Shown here in pieces: positions 27,140-35,284 of a stretch of 64,000 bases of DNA. Each line of letters starts with the position of its first letter. Position 1 is the first letter of the stretch. Position numbers and translations under genes: made by a program. This DNA is from Bacteroidaceae bacterium (lineage in GTDB: Bacteria; Bacteroidota; Bacteroidia; Bacteroidales; Bacteroidaceae), in assembly GCA_017555845.1 (NCBI GenBank), contig JAFZFO010000027.1:49668-113667 (forward strand), written 5' to 3'. The notes beneath the pieces were generated by a model. That model did not search any database. It was not told the origin of the DNA and worked only from the letters and a program-made list of their open reading frames with translations.

Positions 27140-29248
27140 TTATTCGTTGAACTTTGCCAAGCCACCTTTAAGGAACTCGACAAATTTGCCGACATTCTTG
27201 TCAAAGGCAAACGAACCATTCAGGCGGTTACCGTCTGCATCAACAAGCACATAGAATGGCTGTGAAAGCGCGCCGAACTCATGCTGCTGGAAATAGGTCC
27301 ATTTCTCGCCGACCTCGGTATACTCCAAACCATCCTCACCAACGAAAGGTTCGGGAAGTTCTCTTCTGTCATCAACATACAGAGAAGCTACGATATAGTT
27401 GTCGTGCAACATCTTGAGCACTTCCTTGTCACTGAGTACAACAGACTCCATCTCACGACAGTTTACACAGCCATGGCCTGTGAAGTCGAGGAAGATAGGT
27501 TTGTTCTGCTCGCGGCTCATCTTCACAGCCTCATCATAGTCATGAGTGTCGGCCTTGAAGATTGCGGGAGTCTCACTTACGCCAAGTGAATACATATTGA
27601 AATCCTGTGTGAACATTGGAGGAGCAAATGCGCTGATAGCCTTACAAGGAGCACCCCACAGACCAGGTATCATATATACGGCGAATGCGAATGAAAGCAA
27701 CGCGCCGAAGAAACCGGTAACACTTGTTGTCTTGTCGCTTGGATCATCGTGTGGCATGCGGATAACCTTGAGCAGGTACATACCCAGAAGAATTGCCAAT
27801 GCGATCCACAACACAAGGAATGTCTCACGGTCAAGGATTCCCCAGCCCTTGGTAAGGTCTGCTACAGAGAGGAACTTCAAGGCGAATGCAATCTCTACAA
27901 AACCAAGGACAACCTTGATTGTATTCATCCAACCACCTGAACGTGGAGTCTGCTTGAGCAGAGATGGGAATACTGCAAAGACTGTAAATGGCAAGGCAAG
28001 AGCCAATGCAAAACCGAACATGCCGACTGCAGGGCCCAGATAGTCGCCGGATGTCGCTGTCTCAACAAGCAGGAAGCCGATAATAGGACCTGTGCAAGAG
28101 AATGACACCAACGCCAGAGTGAATGCCATGAGGAAGATACTCAATATACCGGTTGTACTGCTGGCCTTTTCATCGACCTTGTTTGTCCATGATGAAGGCA
28201 ACTTGATCTCGAAACCACCAAGGAATGATGCACCGAAGACAAGCAACATAAGGAAGAAGAATACATTGAAGAATGCATTTGTCGCGAGCTGGTTAAGCGC
28301 AGCAGGACCAAAGAGCAATGTCACGGCCAAACCGAGCAACAGATATATTACAACAATTGATGCACCATATATCAAAGCCTCGCGGACAGCCTGCTTTCTC
28401 TCTTTTGAACGTTTGAGGAAGAAGCTCACTGTCATTGGAATGATTGGCCATACACAAGGAGTAAGCAGTGCAAGAAGACCACCACCAAAGCCAAGGATGA
28501 ATGTCATCCATATTGAGCTATGGTCCTTCTCCTCGGTCTCTTCTGTTGCAACAGTTGCAGTTTCAACAACTGCAGGCGCAGCCTCTACTACAGGCTCTGC
28601 AGCTACAGCCTCAACGGTCTCGGTCTTGGCTTCTTCTACCGGTTCAGCGACCTCAGGCTCTGCTGCTACAGGCTGGCTTACAACAGCCTCCTCCTTTACA
28701 GGTGCAGGAGCAGCTTTCTCTACAACAACAGGCTTTGCCTCGACTGCAGGTTTTGCCTCAACCTTCTTCTCCTCGACAGGAGCAACAGGAGCAGCAAGTG
28801 TAACAGCCACATCGCCATTTGTTATTACAAAATCATAACGGCCGGGAACACAACCCATATCGCCGCATGACTGGTAGTTCAATGTACCCTTAAGCTTAAA
28901 ATTCTCATTGAGGACCTTGAATGACTGGGTAAATGATGCGAACTCCTTAAAATATGTCACCTGCATATCGAACACTGGCTCATACTTTGTCAAGGCCTCG
29001 TCAACCGGAGCCAATTCACCGACAAGTTCAGCACCCTCGAGTTCTGTAAATTTCACATAAGTGGGCTTTGGACCGCCTTTTGGAATATCGGTTGAATACA
29101 TATAGTATCCATCCTCAATCTCGGCAATAAACTCTATTACCACTTCAGAACCTTTAGCCGTCAGTTCGTGAGATACTGTTACCGGCTTCTGCGCACCTGC
29201 ATGCAAAGCTGTCACAAGCAGGAACAATGATAAGATAAATTTCTTCAT
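27140..29248 (-). CDS. dsbD: DsbD-type thiol:disulfide interchange protein
   Basis: A 702-residue inner-membrane protein that carries electrons from cytoplasmic thioredoxin to periplasmic partners. Order: signal peptide (to about residue 19, LHAGA), a DsbD alpha-type domain ending near SCGDMGCVPGRYDF, a linker of about 100 residues rich in Ala, Val, Glu and Pro, eight membrane helices (FILGFGGGLLALLTPCVWPI; FTLALVSFSCTGPIIG carry the redox cysteines), and a thioredoxin-like C-terminal domain with C594-V-N-C597 (FTGHGCVNCREME). The long A/V/E/P linker resembles extensions on ExbB, NqrC and L17 in this window. It lies between rsmF and GH3 with gaps of about 35 bases. Confidence 0.95.
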   Translation of the reverse strand: MKKFILSLFLLVTALHAGAQKPVTVSHELTAKGSEVVIEFIAEIEDGYYMYSTDIPKGGPKPTYVKFTELEGAELVGELAPVDEALTKYEPVFDMQVTYFKEFASFTQSFKVLNENFKLKGTLNYQSCGDMGCVPGRYDFVITNGDVAVTLAAPVAPVEEKKVEAKPAVEAKPVVVEKAAPAPVKEEAVVSQPVAAEPEVAEPVEEAKTETVEAVAAEPVVEAAPAVVETATVATEETEEKDHSSIWMTFILGFGGGLLALLTPCVWPIIPMTVSFFLKRSKERKQAVREALIYGASIVVIYLLLGLAVTLLFGPAALNQLATNAFFNVFFFLMLLVFGASFLGGFEIKLPSSWTNKVDEKASSTTGILSIFLMAFTLALVSFSCTGPIIGFLLVETATSGDYLGPAVGMFGFALALALPFTVFAVFPSLLKQTPRSGGWMNTIKVVLGFVEIAFALKFLSVADLTKGWGILDRETFLVLWIALAILLGMYLLKVIRMPHDDPSDKTTSVTGFFGALLSFAFAVYMIPGLWGAPCKAISAFAPPMFTQDFNMYSLGVSETPAIFKADTHDYDEAVKMSREQNKPIFLDFTGHGCVNCREMESVVLSDKEVLKMLHDNYIVASLYVDDRRELPEPFVGEDGLEYTEVGEKWTYFQQHEFGALSQPFYVLVDADGNRLNGSFAFDKNVGKFVEFLKGGLAKFNE

Positions 29249-29281
29249 TTGTATATATAATTATTTGTTTTTCAAAGTTTT

Positions 29282-30634
29282 CTAAAGTTCAACAGGATTC
29301 TTTCTTATTCGCCATTCGGCAGGATAGAGATTGTTTGCCCTGTTTCCGATATTCTTTGCAAAGCCTATAGGCATGCCTTTGTATGTCAACAGAAGATATC
29401 CGACCGGAGCCTGTTCAAATGTCAAGGCCTCGCGATGCAGATATGCAAGCGCCTGCTCACGTTCAAGTTCAACCTTGCAGAAAGCATCAGTTGCAAGTGC
29501 ATTGCTCATTGCCAACTGGTGCAGAGGCAAGAACTTGTTGTTCTTTATGTCGGCAAGCGGCAGTCCACAATGCAGGACTCTCATTTTCTGCTGCAATGCA
29601 AGCATAGCATTAGTGTGTTCTCGCGGCATCGCCACTACCCTTTCCCCTTGCTGAACAAAGTTGAAGTCATCGGGCCTTGTCAACCAACCGCCGACCGTTG
29701 CCTTTTGCTTTGCCACCACCGGTTGATAGCGTTGCTGGCGGGGCTGTGCCAAAGGCGCATCGCCATCCTTGCGCAACGCAGCTATAAAGAAGCCTTCACC
29801 GGCTGTGAAACCCGGAATAAAACGGTACACCGGCATATCGCCTGCAAGCGCACGTGTGATGCTCCAATCCTCGCCGGTTTCAACCATCAGCGGGGTAGCT
29901 CCAAGCTCATCGGCAATCCACTGGACGCAATCTTCATTCTCCTCGCGGTTGAAGGTGCAGGTACTGTAAACCAGCACTCCTCCCGGACGCAAAGAGGGCC
30001 ATATATCTTCAAGTATACGTTTCTGACGCTTCACGCACTGTTCCACATTTGAAATGCTCCACTGTTCTACAGCGCCCTGATCCTTGCGGAACATACCCTC
30101 GCCGGAGCAAGGTGCATCCACGACTATCAAGTCAAAGAAGTTGCCGAAGCTACTGAAATCGGCAGGTTCGTTACGGGTAACAACTGATGACGGATTACCC
30201 CACTTGATGACATTCTCTGCAAGCACTTGGGCGCGCTGTGGCACGGGTTCGTTTGACACCAACATGCTACCCTTGGGCAAAAGAGACAGAAGATGCGTTG
30301 TCTTGCCACCGGGAGCAGCACACAAATCAAGTGCACGTACCGGAGCGTCAATATATCGCTTTACAAACTGTTCAAGGAACATTGATGAAGCCTCCTGCAC
30401 ATAATAGCAGCCCGCATGGAACAGCGGATCGGCGGTAAAGACCGGACGGCTGGCCAGGTAGCGTCCATTCGCGGCCCAAGGAACCACGCTATTGTCACTG
30501 TCAGGCGCTTGCTTTGATGCATTATAGCGGATACTGACAACCGGCTCACAGTCCAGCGCCGCAATAAAACGCTCAAACCTCTCCTTGCCGAAAAGGCTTT
30601 CCGTTCTGTCAACAAAAGCAGGATTCAGTTTCAT
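29282..30634 (-). CDS. rsmF: RsmF/NOL1-NOP2-Sun family rRNA cytosine-C5 methyltransferase
   Basis: A 450-residue AdoMet-dependent methyltransferase. The AdoMet motif is LDLCAAPGGKTTHLLSLLP, and the two catalytic cysteines are in VVDAPCSGEGMFRKD and LVYSTCTFNREENED, the marks of RNA m5C enzymes. The C-terminal part (VGYLLLTYKGMPIGFAKNI ... NNLYPAEWRIRK) is the RsmF-type PUA-like and tail region, so 16S rRNA is the probable target. The frame is open to 30736, but the ATG at 30634 (MKLNPAFVDRTESLFG) fits the family. It is the first gene of a seven-gene minus-strand block. Confidence 0.88.
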   Translation of the reverse strand: MKLNPAFVDRTESLFGKERFERFIAALDCEPVVSIRYNASKQAPDSDNSVVPWAANGRYLASRPVFTADPLFHAGCYYVQEASSMFLEQFVKRYIDAPVRALDLCAAPGGKTTHLLSLLPKGSMLVSNEPVPQRAQVLAENVIKWGNPSSVVTRNEPADFSSFGNFFDLIVVDAPCSGEGMFRKDQGAVEQWSISNVEQCVKRQKRILEDIWPSLRPGGVLVYSTCTFNREENEDCVQWIADELGATPLMVETGEDWSITRALAGDMPVYRFIPGFTAGEGFFIAALRKDGDAPLAQPRQQRYQPVVAKQKATVGGWLTRPDDFNFVQQGERVVAMPREHTNAMLALQQKMRVLHCGLPLADIKNNKFLPLHQLAMSNALATDAFCKVELEREQALAYLHREALTFEQAPVGYLLLTYKGMPIGFAKNIGNRANNLYPAEWRIRKNPVEL

Positions 30635-30692
30635 ATTTTTATCCAAAAACAAGCACATGATACCATCAGTGCACAAAAAGGCATTATCAAGG

Positions 30693-30742
30693 CAAAGATA
30701 GTAAAAAACGAGCAAAATATATGAAACTTGTTTCAATATATT
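30693..30742 (-). promoter_or_regulatory. rsmF block promoter with upstream palindrome
   Basis: TATCTTTG on the minus strand (30693-30700) is a perfect TAnnTTTG, 59 bases before the rsmF ATG. Just upstream lies an imperfect palindrome (30716-30742) with core GAAACTTGTTTC and flanks AATATAT / ATATATT. It covers the -33 area, an operator-like position. Confidence 0.45.
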
Positions 30743-30916
30743 TCACAGCACAGGCAATATTCCTCTAAAATAGCAGTCAAAAACAGAAAAATGTCAGAAA
30801 AAGCAAGCTTTACTTTTAAAAAAGAAACCAAAAGTTCACTTTATGACAACAAAAGGCACGCTCTCTTTTGTGAATAAAAATAGCATTCAATGATAGGATA
30901 ATTTAACACGAAAGCT

Positions 30917-30924
30917 TATCTTTG
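30917..30924 (+). promoter_or_regulatory. -7 box for thyA-folA
   Basis: TATCTTTG matches TAnnTTTG exactly and lies 58 bases before the thyA ATG. Confidence 0.5.
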
Positions 30925-30982
30925 CGAATATTATACCCACGCATGCCGACGCATGCCCACAATACACTAAAAACGGATAGAC

Positions 30983-31777
30983 ATGAAACAATATCTTGAC
31001 CTGCTTGACCGTATCCTTACCGAAGGTACAAAAAAAGACGACCGCACCGGAACCGGAACCATCAGCGTATTCGGACACCAGATGCGATTTAACCTTGAAG
31101 ACGGCTTTCCATGCCTGACAACAAAAAAGCTCCACCTGAAGTCAATCATACACGAGTTGCTGTGGTTCCTCAATGGAGACACGAACGTCAAGTACCTACA
31201 GGAGAACGGCGTACGAATATGGAACGAATGGGCCGATGAAAACGGCGATTTGGGCCACATCTACGGCTACCAATGGCGTTCATGGCCAGGATATGACGGC
31301 GAGCACATTGACCAGATCAAGGAGGTTGTTGAGACTATCAAGCACAACCCCGACTCACGCCGCATCATTGTAAACGCATGGAATGTCGGCGACATCAAGA
31401 ATATGAACCTGCCACCATGCCACGCAATGTTCCAGTTCTATGTAGCCGACGGCAAACTGAGCCTTCAGCTATACCAGAGAAGCGCCGACTGTTTCCTTGG
31501 CGTACCGTTCAACATTGCCTCATATGCTCTATTGCTGCAGATGATGGCACAGGTTACAGGCCTGAAAGCCGGCGAGTTCATCCACACACTTGGCGACGCA
31601 CACCTTTATCTCAACCACATCGAACAGGCCAAGCTACAGCTCACACGCGAGCCAAAGAAGCTGCCACGCATGATAATAAACCCCGACGTCAAGGATATTT
31701 TCTCATTCAAATTCGAAGATTTTTCACTCGAGGACTACGATGCCCACCCACACATCAAGGGCGTAGTAGCCGTATAA
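30983..31777 (+). CDS. thyA: Thymidylate synthase (ThyA)
   Basis: Makes dTMP from dUMP using methylene-tetrahydrofolate, which it turns into dihydrofolate. A 264-residue protein, the same length as the E. coli enzyme. The catalytic cysteine is C146 in [44 protein letters not shown] and [12 protein letters not shown] are standard active-site segments. It is followed 13 bases later by folA, which regenerates the folate cofactor, so the pair forms a functional operon. Confidence 0.98.
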   Translation: MKQYLDLLDRILTEGTKKDDRTGTGTISVFGHQMRFNLEDGFPCLTTKKLHLKSIIHELLWFLNGDTNVKYLQENGVRIWNEWADENGDLGHIYGYQWRSWPGYDGEHIDQIKEVVETIKHNPDSRRIIVNAWNVGDIKNMNLPPCHAMFQFYVADGKLSLQLYQRSADCFLGVPFNIASYALLLQMMAQVTGLKAGEFIHTLGDAHLYLNHIEQAKLQLTREPKKLPRMIINPDVKDIFSFKFEDFSLEDYDAHPHIKGVVAV

Positions 31778-31790
31778 AAGAAACACGCCT

Positions 31791-32285
31791 ATGTACAAGT
31801 TAGCACTGATTGCAGCCATAGCAAAGAACAACGCTATAGGACATGAGAACAAGCTCATATATTGGTTACCCAACGATCTGAAACGCTTCAAGGAGCTGAC
31901 AACCGGGCACACCATCATCATGGGCAGCAACACATTCCGTTCATTGCCTAAAGGCGCTTTGCCCAATCGTCGCAACATTGTACTGTCGCGCAAAGAGAAG
32001 GAATTTCCCGGCTGCGAGACATTCTCATCATTAGAGGAAGCTTTGGCAAACTGCACAAACGAAAAGGTAATATACATCATTGGGGGCGAGACACTATACA
32101 GGACAGCATTGCCGCTTGCCGACATACTTTGCCTTACAGAGATTGATGACACTCCGGCCGAAGCAGACGCATACTTCCCACAATTCGCAAAGAACGAATG
32201 GGAAATCATTGAGCAGGAAGAACACACCAAGGATGAAAAGCACGGGTTCAACTACCGTTTTGTAACCTACTCGAAAAGACAATAA
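31791..32285 (+). CDS. folA: Dihydrofolate reductase
   Basis: Reduces dihydrofolate to tetrahydrofolate with NADPH and so recycles the product of ThyA, its upstream neighbour. A 164-residue protein. Visible motifs: LIAAIAKNNAIGHENKLIYW, with the acidic active-site residue in WLPNDLKRF; TIIMGSNTFRSLP for cofactor binding; and IYIIGGETLYR. The expected Gly is replaced in part of the first loop (IGHENKLIYW in place of IGxxNxLPW), which may alter antifolate binding. It ends at a strong terminator. Confidence 0.96.
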   Translation: MYKLALIAAIAKNNAIGHENKLIYWLPNDLKRFKELTTGHTIIMGSNTFRSLPKGALPNRRNIVLSRKEKEFPGCETFSSLEEALANCTNEKVIYIIGGETLYRTALPLADILCLTEIDDTPAEADAYFPQFAKNEWEIIEQEEHTKDEKHGFNYRFVTYSKRQ

Positions 32286-32290
32286 ATACA

Positions 32291-32320
32291 AAACAGGCAT
32301 CGATTGATGCCTGTTTTTTT
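32291..32320 (+). terminator. Terminator of thyA-folA
   Basis: An 11-bp stem AAACAGGCATC / GATGCCTGTTT with loop GATT, followed by a T-run. It starts 5 bases past the folA stop. Confidence 0.9.
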
Positions 32321-32333
32321 CATATCAACACAA

Positions 32334-32370
32334 AAAAAGAATGGCATCAACAATTGATGCCATTCTTTTT
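32334..32370 (-). terminator. Terminator of the ExbB/ExbD operon
   Basis: A 17-bp stem (32334-32350 with 32354-32370) with loop CAA and A/T runs at the ends. Its core GGCATC...GATGCC is the same as in the neighbouring folA terminator, so the two back-to-back hairpins look related in origin. Confidence 0.85.
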
Positions 32371-32388
32371 ATCATGAATATCTCAGGA

Positions 32389-32859
32389 TTATCTGTTAGC
32401 CTTCTCCTCATTAGCTGAGTAGACAATCTGCAGAGCATAAGCCTTACGCAACTGCATCTTGACGTCAGACAAAAGACCCATATCGATATTGTTGTCAATC
32501 TTAAGAGCCACTTTCATTTTAGCGGCCTTGTTGCCCAAGCGCTCTTTCTCCTCTACGATATACGCTTTGAGGTTGTTTACCTCACGACGTGAAAGCTGGC
32601 GGTCATTAAGCTGAATACCGGCCTCCTGGCTCTCCTTGTTGTTCATAGGAGTACCAATGTAAATATTCGTAATCGCAGATTTGCGCTCCAACTTCGTCAA
32701 CTCAGTACCTCTTGGCAACTCCACCTGTACCTTAACCTCCTGCTCACGCATAGAAGTTACAATCATAAAGAAGAACAGGATAGAGAAGATCAAGTCAGGC
32801 AATGACGAGGTATTCAATTCCGGCATTTCTGCCTTTCCTTTGTCGCTAAATTTACTCAT
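32389..32859 (-). CDS. ExbD/TolR family proton channel subunit (short)
   Basis: A 156-residue protein with one N-terminal membrane helix (LIFSILFFFMIVTSM, about 22-37) and a periplasmic domain. The functional aspartate precedes the helix in SSLPDLIFSILFF. ExbD subunits work inside an ExbB pentamer to turn proton flow into TonB movement. It is the last of four genes and starts 2 bases after the longer ExbD. No TonB gene is in the cluster. Confidence 0.92.
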   Translation of the reverse strand: MSKFSDKGKAEMPELNTSSLPDLIFSILFFFMIVTSMREQEVKVQVELPRGTELTKLERKSAITNIYIGTPMNNKESQEAGIQLNDRQLSRREVNNLKAYIVEEKERLGNKAAKMKVALKIDNNIDMGLLSDVKMQLRKAYALQIVYSANEEKANR

Positions 32860-32861
32860 AG

Positions 32862-33527
32862 TTATTTTCTCTTACCAATCTCAATAGGCTGAGCCTCTGA
32901 AATCATATTAACAAAGCGTCTACGACACAATTCCTGCTCGTCCTCGGTAAGTACCTTGTCGCCATACACATCCTTTGCGAATTCTGCACGCAAATCGTTG
33001 TATGCACCGTACAAAGCCTCCTGAACCTTGAAGTAAACCTCGTACTTTGTGGCACGGTCGGTCTGCAAGGTAATGACGTGCTTATTGTTCTGCACAATAT
33101 TGCTGTGAGGAGCCGGGTAGAAGAACTCAACACCTGCCTCGTTCACATAAGAAACTGTATCCAACTTATTCTTAGCCTCAGGATATTTATCGTTCATTGA
33201 GCCAGCTGGAGTATTGGCCACGATGAACTCCTTCGCCAACTCACGGAGCTGGCTCAGGTCCTCGACCTTATATCTCTCAGGCGCTTCTTTACCAGGAGTC
33301 ACCATGATCTCGTTGTCCATATTCACGTACACCTTCATGATGTTGCGCTCGTGAAGTTCTGGTGGATCCTGCAAATCTTTCTCCTCTGGTGGGTTTGGCA
33401 ACATGACCGGCAAACCGAAGTTTGAGTTCATTGATGTTACGACCAAGAAAAAGATGAGCAATATGAACGAGATATCCGCTGTTGAGCTGGCGTTGATTCC
33501 CGGAACTTTTCTTTTACTTTTTCCCAT
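32862..33527 (-). CDS. ExbD/TolR family proton channel subunit (long)
   Basis: A 221-residue ExbD-type protein: short basic N terminus, one helix with the conserved aspartate (STADISFILLIFFLVVTSM), then a periplasmic domain longer than in typical ExbD, with an inserted stretch (VANTPAGSMNDKYPEAKNKL) and an extra C-terminal segment (YGDKVLTEDEQELCRRRF). Two different ExbD paralogues in one operon is usual for Bacteroidota and suggests a hetero-dimer inside the ExbB ring. Confidence 0.92.
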   Translation of the reverse strand: MGKSKRKVPGINASSTADISFILLIFFLVVTSMNSNFGLPVMLPNPPEEKDLQDPPELHERNIMKVYVNMDNEIMVTPGKEAPERYKVEDLSQLRELAKEFIVANTPAGSMNDKYPEAKNKLDTVSYVNEAGVEFFYPAPHSNIVQNNKHVITLQTDRATKYEVYFKVQEALYGAYNDLRAEFAKDVYGDKVLTEDEQELCRRRFVNMISEAQPIEIGKRK

Positions 33528-33553
33528 TATTTAACTCTGTTATAAAAGGGTTA

Positions 33554-33997
33554 TCAAGAACGCATTTTAGAGATAGCAAAGCTGCCGAGCATACACAATG
33601 AAGCGATAGCAAGCAACGCATACTGCAAGTACAATACGAAATCCAACTTTGTGGGAGATACGAAGTACAAAGCAACAATAGCGACTGCAACTACAACAAT
33701 GCGAATTACTTTCTTAAGCAAGCCCTGTGTGCTGTACATCATGTTCTTTACAACTGCAATTGTCTCAAATATGAGCACAAGCAACAATGTAATGAAAGAC
33801 ATTGCATAGCACAAATACAACGAGAGCTCTGTAAATGCCGGATAAGGTGTTTCGGTCACCTCACCTGTACCCTCTGATACCTGCTCCAGAACCAATGGTT
33901 CACCTGCGCAGAAGAAGAGCGCAAATACAACCAGGATCAAAGCTGCAAAAGCATAGAGGACGTACTTTGATATTTTTGTATACAAATCAGCTTTCAT
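33554..33997 (-). CDS. Four-helix membrane protein of the ExbB/ExbD operon
   Basis: A 147-residue protein with four predicted membrane helices: about 10-31 (YVLYAFAALILVVFALFF), 60-82, 93-113 (IRIVVVAVAIVALYFV) and 119-140 (VLYLQYALLAIASLCML). A short loop after helix 1 is acidic (SEGTGEVTETPYP). I do not recognise a named family, but a gene of this kind is regularly found between exbB and exbD in Bacteroidales, so it may be an accessory part of the proton channel. Gaps of 23 and 26 bases to its neighbours support one transcript. Confidence 0.7.
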   Translation of the reverse strand: MKADLYTKISKYVLYAFAALILVVFALFFCAGEPLVLEQVSEGTGEVTETPYPAFTELSLYLCYAMSFITLLLVLIFETIAVVKNMMYSTQGLLKKVIRIVVVAVAIVALYFVSPTKLDFVLYLQYALLAIASLCMLGSFAISKMRS

Positions 33998-34020
33998 AAT
34001 TAGAATTTATTTAGCTGTTA

Positions 34021-34881
34021 TTACTTCTTAAGGTTGTACTTTGTGAGCAAGTCAAGCAAAGTGATTGAAGAATCCTCCATATCTGCAACGATAGCCTCAA
34101 TCTTGGTAAGGATGAAGTTGTAGAATACCTGGAGAACAAGAGCTACGATAATACCATAGATAGTTGTGATAAGAGCCACCTTCATACCACCGGCAACGAT
34201 AGTTGGAGAGATGTCACCCTCGCGCTGGATTGTATCGAACGCCATAACCATACCGATCACAGTACCCAAGAATCCGAGTGATGGAGCCATCGCGATGAAC
34301 AATGTGATCCATGAGCAACCCTTCTCAAGCATTGAAGACTGGAGGCTACCGTAAGATACAACTGAACGCTCTACAGTGTCGAGGCCCTCGTCGATGCGGA
34401 GAAGACCCTGATAGCAGATTGAAGCAACAGGACCTGCAGTGTTGCGGCAAACATCCTTGGCAGCCTCAACATCACCCTTAGAAAGAGCATCAGCAATAGC
34501 GCCCATAAGCTTCTTAGCGTTAACCTTAGCAAGGCTCAAGTAGATGATACGCTCAATACAGAAAGCAAGACCGATAACCAAAGCGATTGATACAAGCGCC
34601 ATGAACTCAGGACCACCCTCGATGAACTTTGTCTTCAAACCTTTGTGTACGCCAAGGATACCACCCTCTGCAACAACAGCCTCCTCAACAGGAGCCTCTT
34701 CTGCAGCAGCCTCCTCTGTAGCCTCAGCTGCAGAATCAACTGGAGTTGCCTCATTTTGAATAGAATCGCTGATAGCGGTAACTGCCTCCTCTGATGTAGC
34801 TACAGGAGTTGCATCCTGAGCATTAACCTGGGCTGTTGCGAACAAGCCCAACATTGCAACGATTGCAAAAAGCTTTTTCAT
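34021..34881 (-). CDS. exbB: MotA/TolQ/ExbB proton channel family protein
   Basis: A 286-residue inner-membrane protein. Unlike classic ExbB it begins with a signal-like segment (MKKLFAIVAMLGLFATAQVNA), followed by an acidic Ala/Glu-rich stretch of about 50 residues (EEAAAEEAPVEEAVVAEGG). Then come three helices: FMALVSIALVIGLAFCIERI, then ITLFIAMAPSLGFLGTVIGM and VALITTIYGIIVALVLQVFY. The G-T-V-I-G-M-V segment is the family signature. It forms the pentamer ring that drives TonB with the ExbD proteins. First gene of the operon; tRNA-Ser lies 49 bases upstream on the same strand. Confidence 0.93.
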   Translation of the reverse strand: MKKLFAIVAMLGLFATAQVNAQDATPVATSEEAVTAISDSIQNEATPVDSAAEATEEAAAEEAPVEEAVVAEGGILGVHKGLKTKFIEGGPEFMALVSIALVIGLAFCIERIIYLSLAKVNAKKLMGAIADALSKGDVEAAKDVCRNTAGPVASICYQGLLRIDEGLDTVERSVVSYGSLQSSMLEKGCSWITLFIAMAPSLGFLGTVIGMVMAFDTIQREGDISPTIVAGGMKVALITTIYGIIVALVLQVFYNFILTKIEAIVADMEDSSITLLDLLTKYNLKK

Positions 34882-34930
34882 TTTGTTTAATTTTTAGATT
34901 AATATTTTAAGTTAATTCGTTCAAACACTG

Positions 34931-35018
34931 CGGAAAGAGGGGGATTCGAACCCCCGATACGCTTTTGACGTATACACGCTTTCCAGGCGTGCCTCTTCAA
35001 CCACTCGAGCATCTTTCC
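34931..35018 (-). tRNA. tRNA-Ser (anticodon GGA)
   Basis: An 88-base class II tRNA on the minus strand. Acceptor stem GGAAAGA / TCTTTCC with discriminator G; anticodon loop CTGGAAA gives GGA, which reads UCC and UCU; the long variable arm (TACGTCAAAAGCGTA) is typical of tRNA-Ser; the T arm is GGGGGTTCGAATCCCCC. CCA is not encoded. It lies upstream of exbB on the same strand. Confidence 0.96.
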
Positions 35019-35090
35019 CCAAAGCACAGTCCGTATCTATTCGGGTTGCAAGTTACAACTTTTTTTGCAATGCAACACTTTATTTCACGA

Positions 35091-35098
35091 CAAAAGTA
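35091..35098 (-). promoter_or_regulatory. Putative -7 box for tRNA-Ser
   Basis: TACTTTTG on the minus strand is a perfect TAnnTTTG, 73 bases upstream of the tRNA 5' end. Confidence 0.4.
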
Positions 35099-35244
35099 GT
35101 TTTTTTTTTCGAATCGGTAAACATTTATTTAAAAATCATTGGGCCACACGCAAAAAAAACTCAATTATAAGATTTTTTAACACTATGTAACAGTTGGCGC
35201 TATAAAAATAGAGAAAAGGTAACATAGGTTTATGAATTATTCTA

Positions 35245-35252
35245 TACTTTTG
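35245..35252 (+). promoter_or_regulatory. -7 box for lpxK operon
   Basis: TACTTTTG is a perfect TAnnTTTG, 32 bases before the GTG start of lpxK at 35285. This short distance supports the GTG start over the ATG at 35321. Confidence 0.5.
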
Positions 35253-35284
35253 CATAGAAGTATATATATAAAGCGTACCCGATT

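Larger units (their letters stand above)
30635..30982. other. Intergenic region between rsmF and thyA
   Basis: About 350 bases without a gene. It holds divergent promoters: a minus-strand box at 30693-30700 with a palindrome at 30716-30742, and a plus-strand box at 30917-30924. The AT-rich middle (30745-30910) shows nothing else I can name. Confidence 0.6.
34882..35284. other. Region between exbB and lpxK
   Basis: About 400 bases without a protein gene. It contains tRNA-Ser (34931-35018, minus), its probable promoter box (35091-35098, minus) and the lpxK promoter box (35245-35252, plus). The AT-rich piece 35099-35240 shows nothing else I can name. Confidence 0.7.

Noticed and set aside
34931-35284. 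tRNA-associated integration site (att) at tRNA-Ser
   Set aside because: No integrase, no direct repeat of the tRNA 3' end within the window, and ordinary genes on both sides.
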